From JAIBCM01 sp041395165 (GTDB taxonomy: Bacteria; Verrucomicrobiota; Verrucomicrobiia; JADLBR01; JAIBCM01): a stretch of DNA of 64,000 nt. Each line of letters starts with the position of its first letter. Within the stretch, counting starts at the first letter, position 1. The stretch lies in the NCBI GenBank assembly GCA_041395165.1, contig JAWLBA010000001.1:394078-458077 (forward strand), read 5' to 3'. A model generated the notes under the pieces. The model made no database searches, was not told the origin of the DNA, and saw only the letters and a list, made by a program, of their open reading frames with translations. A program made the position numbers and the translations under genes. Shown here piece after piece: positions 63,718 through 64,000 of the stretch.

Positions 63718-64000
63718 AAACGCTGACTCCGGAAACAACGATGGGGGAAATTTTAACGATGTTGCCCGGAGCGCGTCGGGCTTTGTTCCAACGTTACCAT
63801 GTCGGAGGTTGTAGTAGTTGTGGCTTTCATCAGAGCGAAACGTTGGCAAGTCTTTGTCAGAGAAACGACAATCTGAATGTGCAAGAGGTGATTGCTTATT
63901 TGCAAGAAAGCCATGAACAAGATTTAAAACGATTAATTCCACCTCGGGCATTGGCCGATTTGCAAGGCAAAGGTGAAGCGGTTAAGCTTATTGATATTCG
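63714..64000 (+). CDS. DUF1858/ScdA-like plus rhodanese protein, 5' part
   Basis: The ATG overlaps the sufD stop by 4 bp (ATGA). The visible 95 residues have a segment like DUF1858 or ScdA-N: MGEILTMLPGARRALFQRYH followed by GGCSSCGFHQSETLASL. The frame then begins a rhodanese-like fold (GEAVKLIDIR). The gene runs off the right edge. The Cys pair and the rhodanese part suggest sulfur delivery or repair in Fe-S assembly, and the overlap suggests it belongs to the suf operon. Function is inferred. Confidence 0.75.
   Translation, partial: MKTLTPETTMGEILTMLPGARRALFQRYHVGGCSSCGFHQSETLASLCQRNDNLNVQEVIAYLQESHEQDLKRLIPPRALADLQGKGEAVKLIDI

Overview
The window looks like a chromosomal contig from an uncultured or poorly sampled Gram-negative bacterium of moderately low GC. 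Outer-membrane beta-barrels, a TatA-like gene, an inverse-autotransporter barrel, sigma-54 signals, a GH75-like enzyme, a eukaryote-like Ser/Thr kinase and a small CxxC protein next to a His-rich porin would all fit the PVC group, most likely Verrucomicrobiota. That placement is inference; there is no rRNA gene to settle it. Many starts lack a clear Shine-Dalgarno sequence and several use TTG or GTG.

Layout. 1-8.7 kb: the tail of a HAD-Nudix fusion, shikimate kinase behind a large solenoid-like repeat protein, an M48 lipoprotein peptidase, a glycosyltransferase-like gene, a broken porin and a DUF4287/AHSA1 protein. 8.7-16.9 kb: an MFS exporter, a hidden TatA gene, a sensor kinase and NtrC-type regulator pair, and a leftward cluster of a glycosyltransferase, ispF and cysS. 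16.9-22.4 kb: Ser/Thr kinase, a GNAT-like protein overlapping a histone-deacetylase-family enzyme, an aldehyde dehydrogenase and a DUF374 acyltransferase. 22.4-26.8 kb: an inserted segment (IS1595-type transposase, a phage-like 326-aa protein, a 36-aa ORF) bounded by two 126-bp direct repeats that each carry a sigma-54 promoter, followed by glnB and glnA. 26.9-27.4 kb: tRNA-Val with a GIY-YIG gene and a duplicated tRNA 3' end. 27.4-39.3 kb: DASS transporter, CorC/HlyC protein, three tandem paralogues of an unknown repeat family, moaD, mnmE, ferredoxin, a DciA-like gene, queE, an outer-membrane protein, amine oxidase and a GH75-like protein. 39.3-46.1 kb: two long helical proteins and three paralogous HExxH proteins, all leftward, none recognised. 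46.2-57.9 kb: glgE, two paralogous beta-helix surface proteins, an RlmI-like methyltransferase, a secreted HNH nuclease, a disrupted beta-propeller protein and an inverse-autotransporter barrel. 57.9-64 kb: uvrB, then sufC-sufB-sufD and the start of a rhodanese-type gene.

Several genes, including ones normally essential (sufC) or core (glgE, tatA, dciA), are interrupted by one or a few single-base indels, often in homopolymers. This favours sequencing or assembly error over decay, so disrupted genes are described by their reconstructed product. The most unusual parts are the duplicated sigma-54 promoter around the 22.6-25.0 kb insert, the three-gene repeat family with a shared upstream box at 30.3-32.7 kb, and the metalloprotease triplet at 41.8-46.1 kb.
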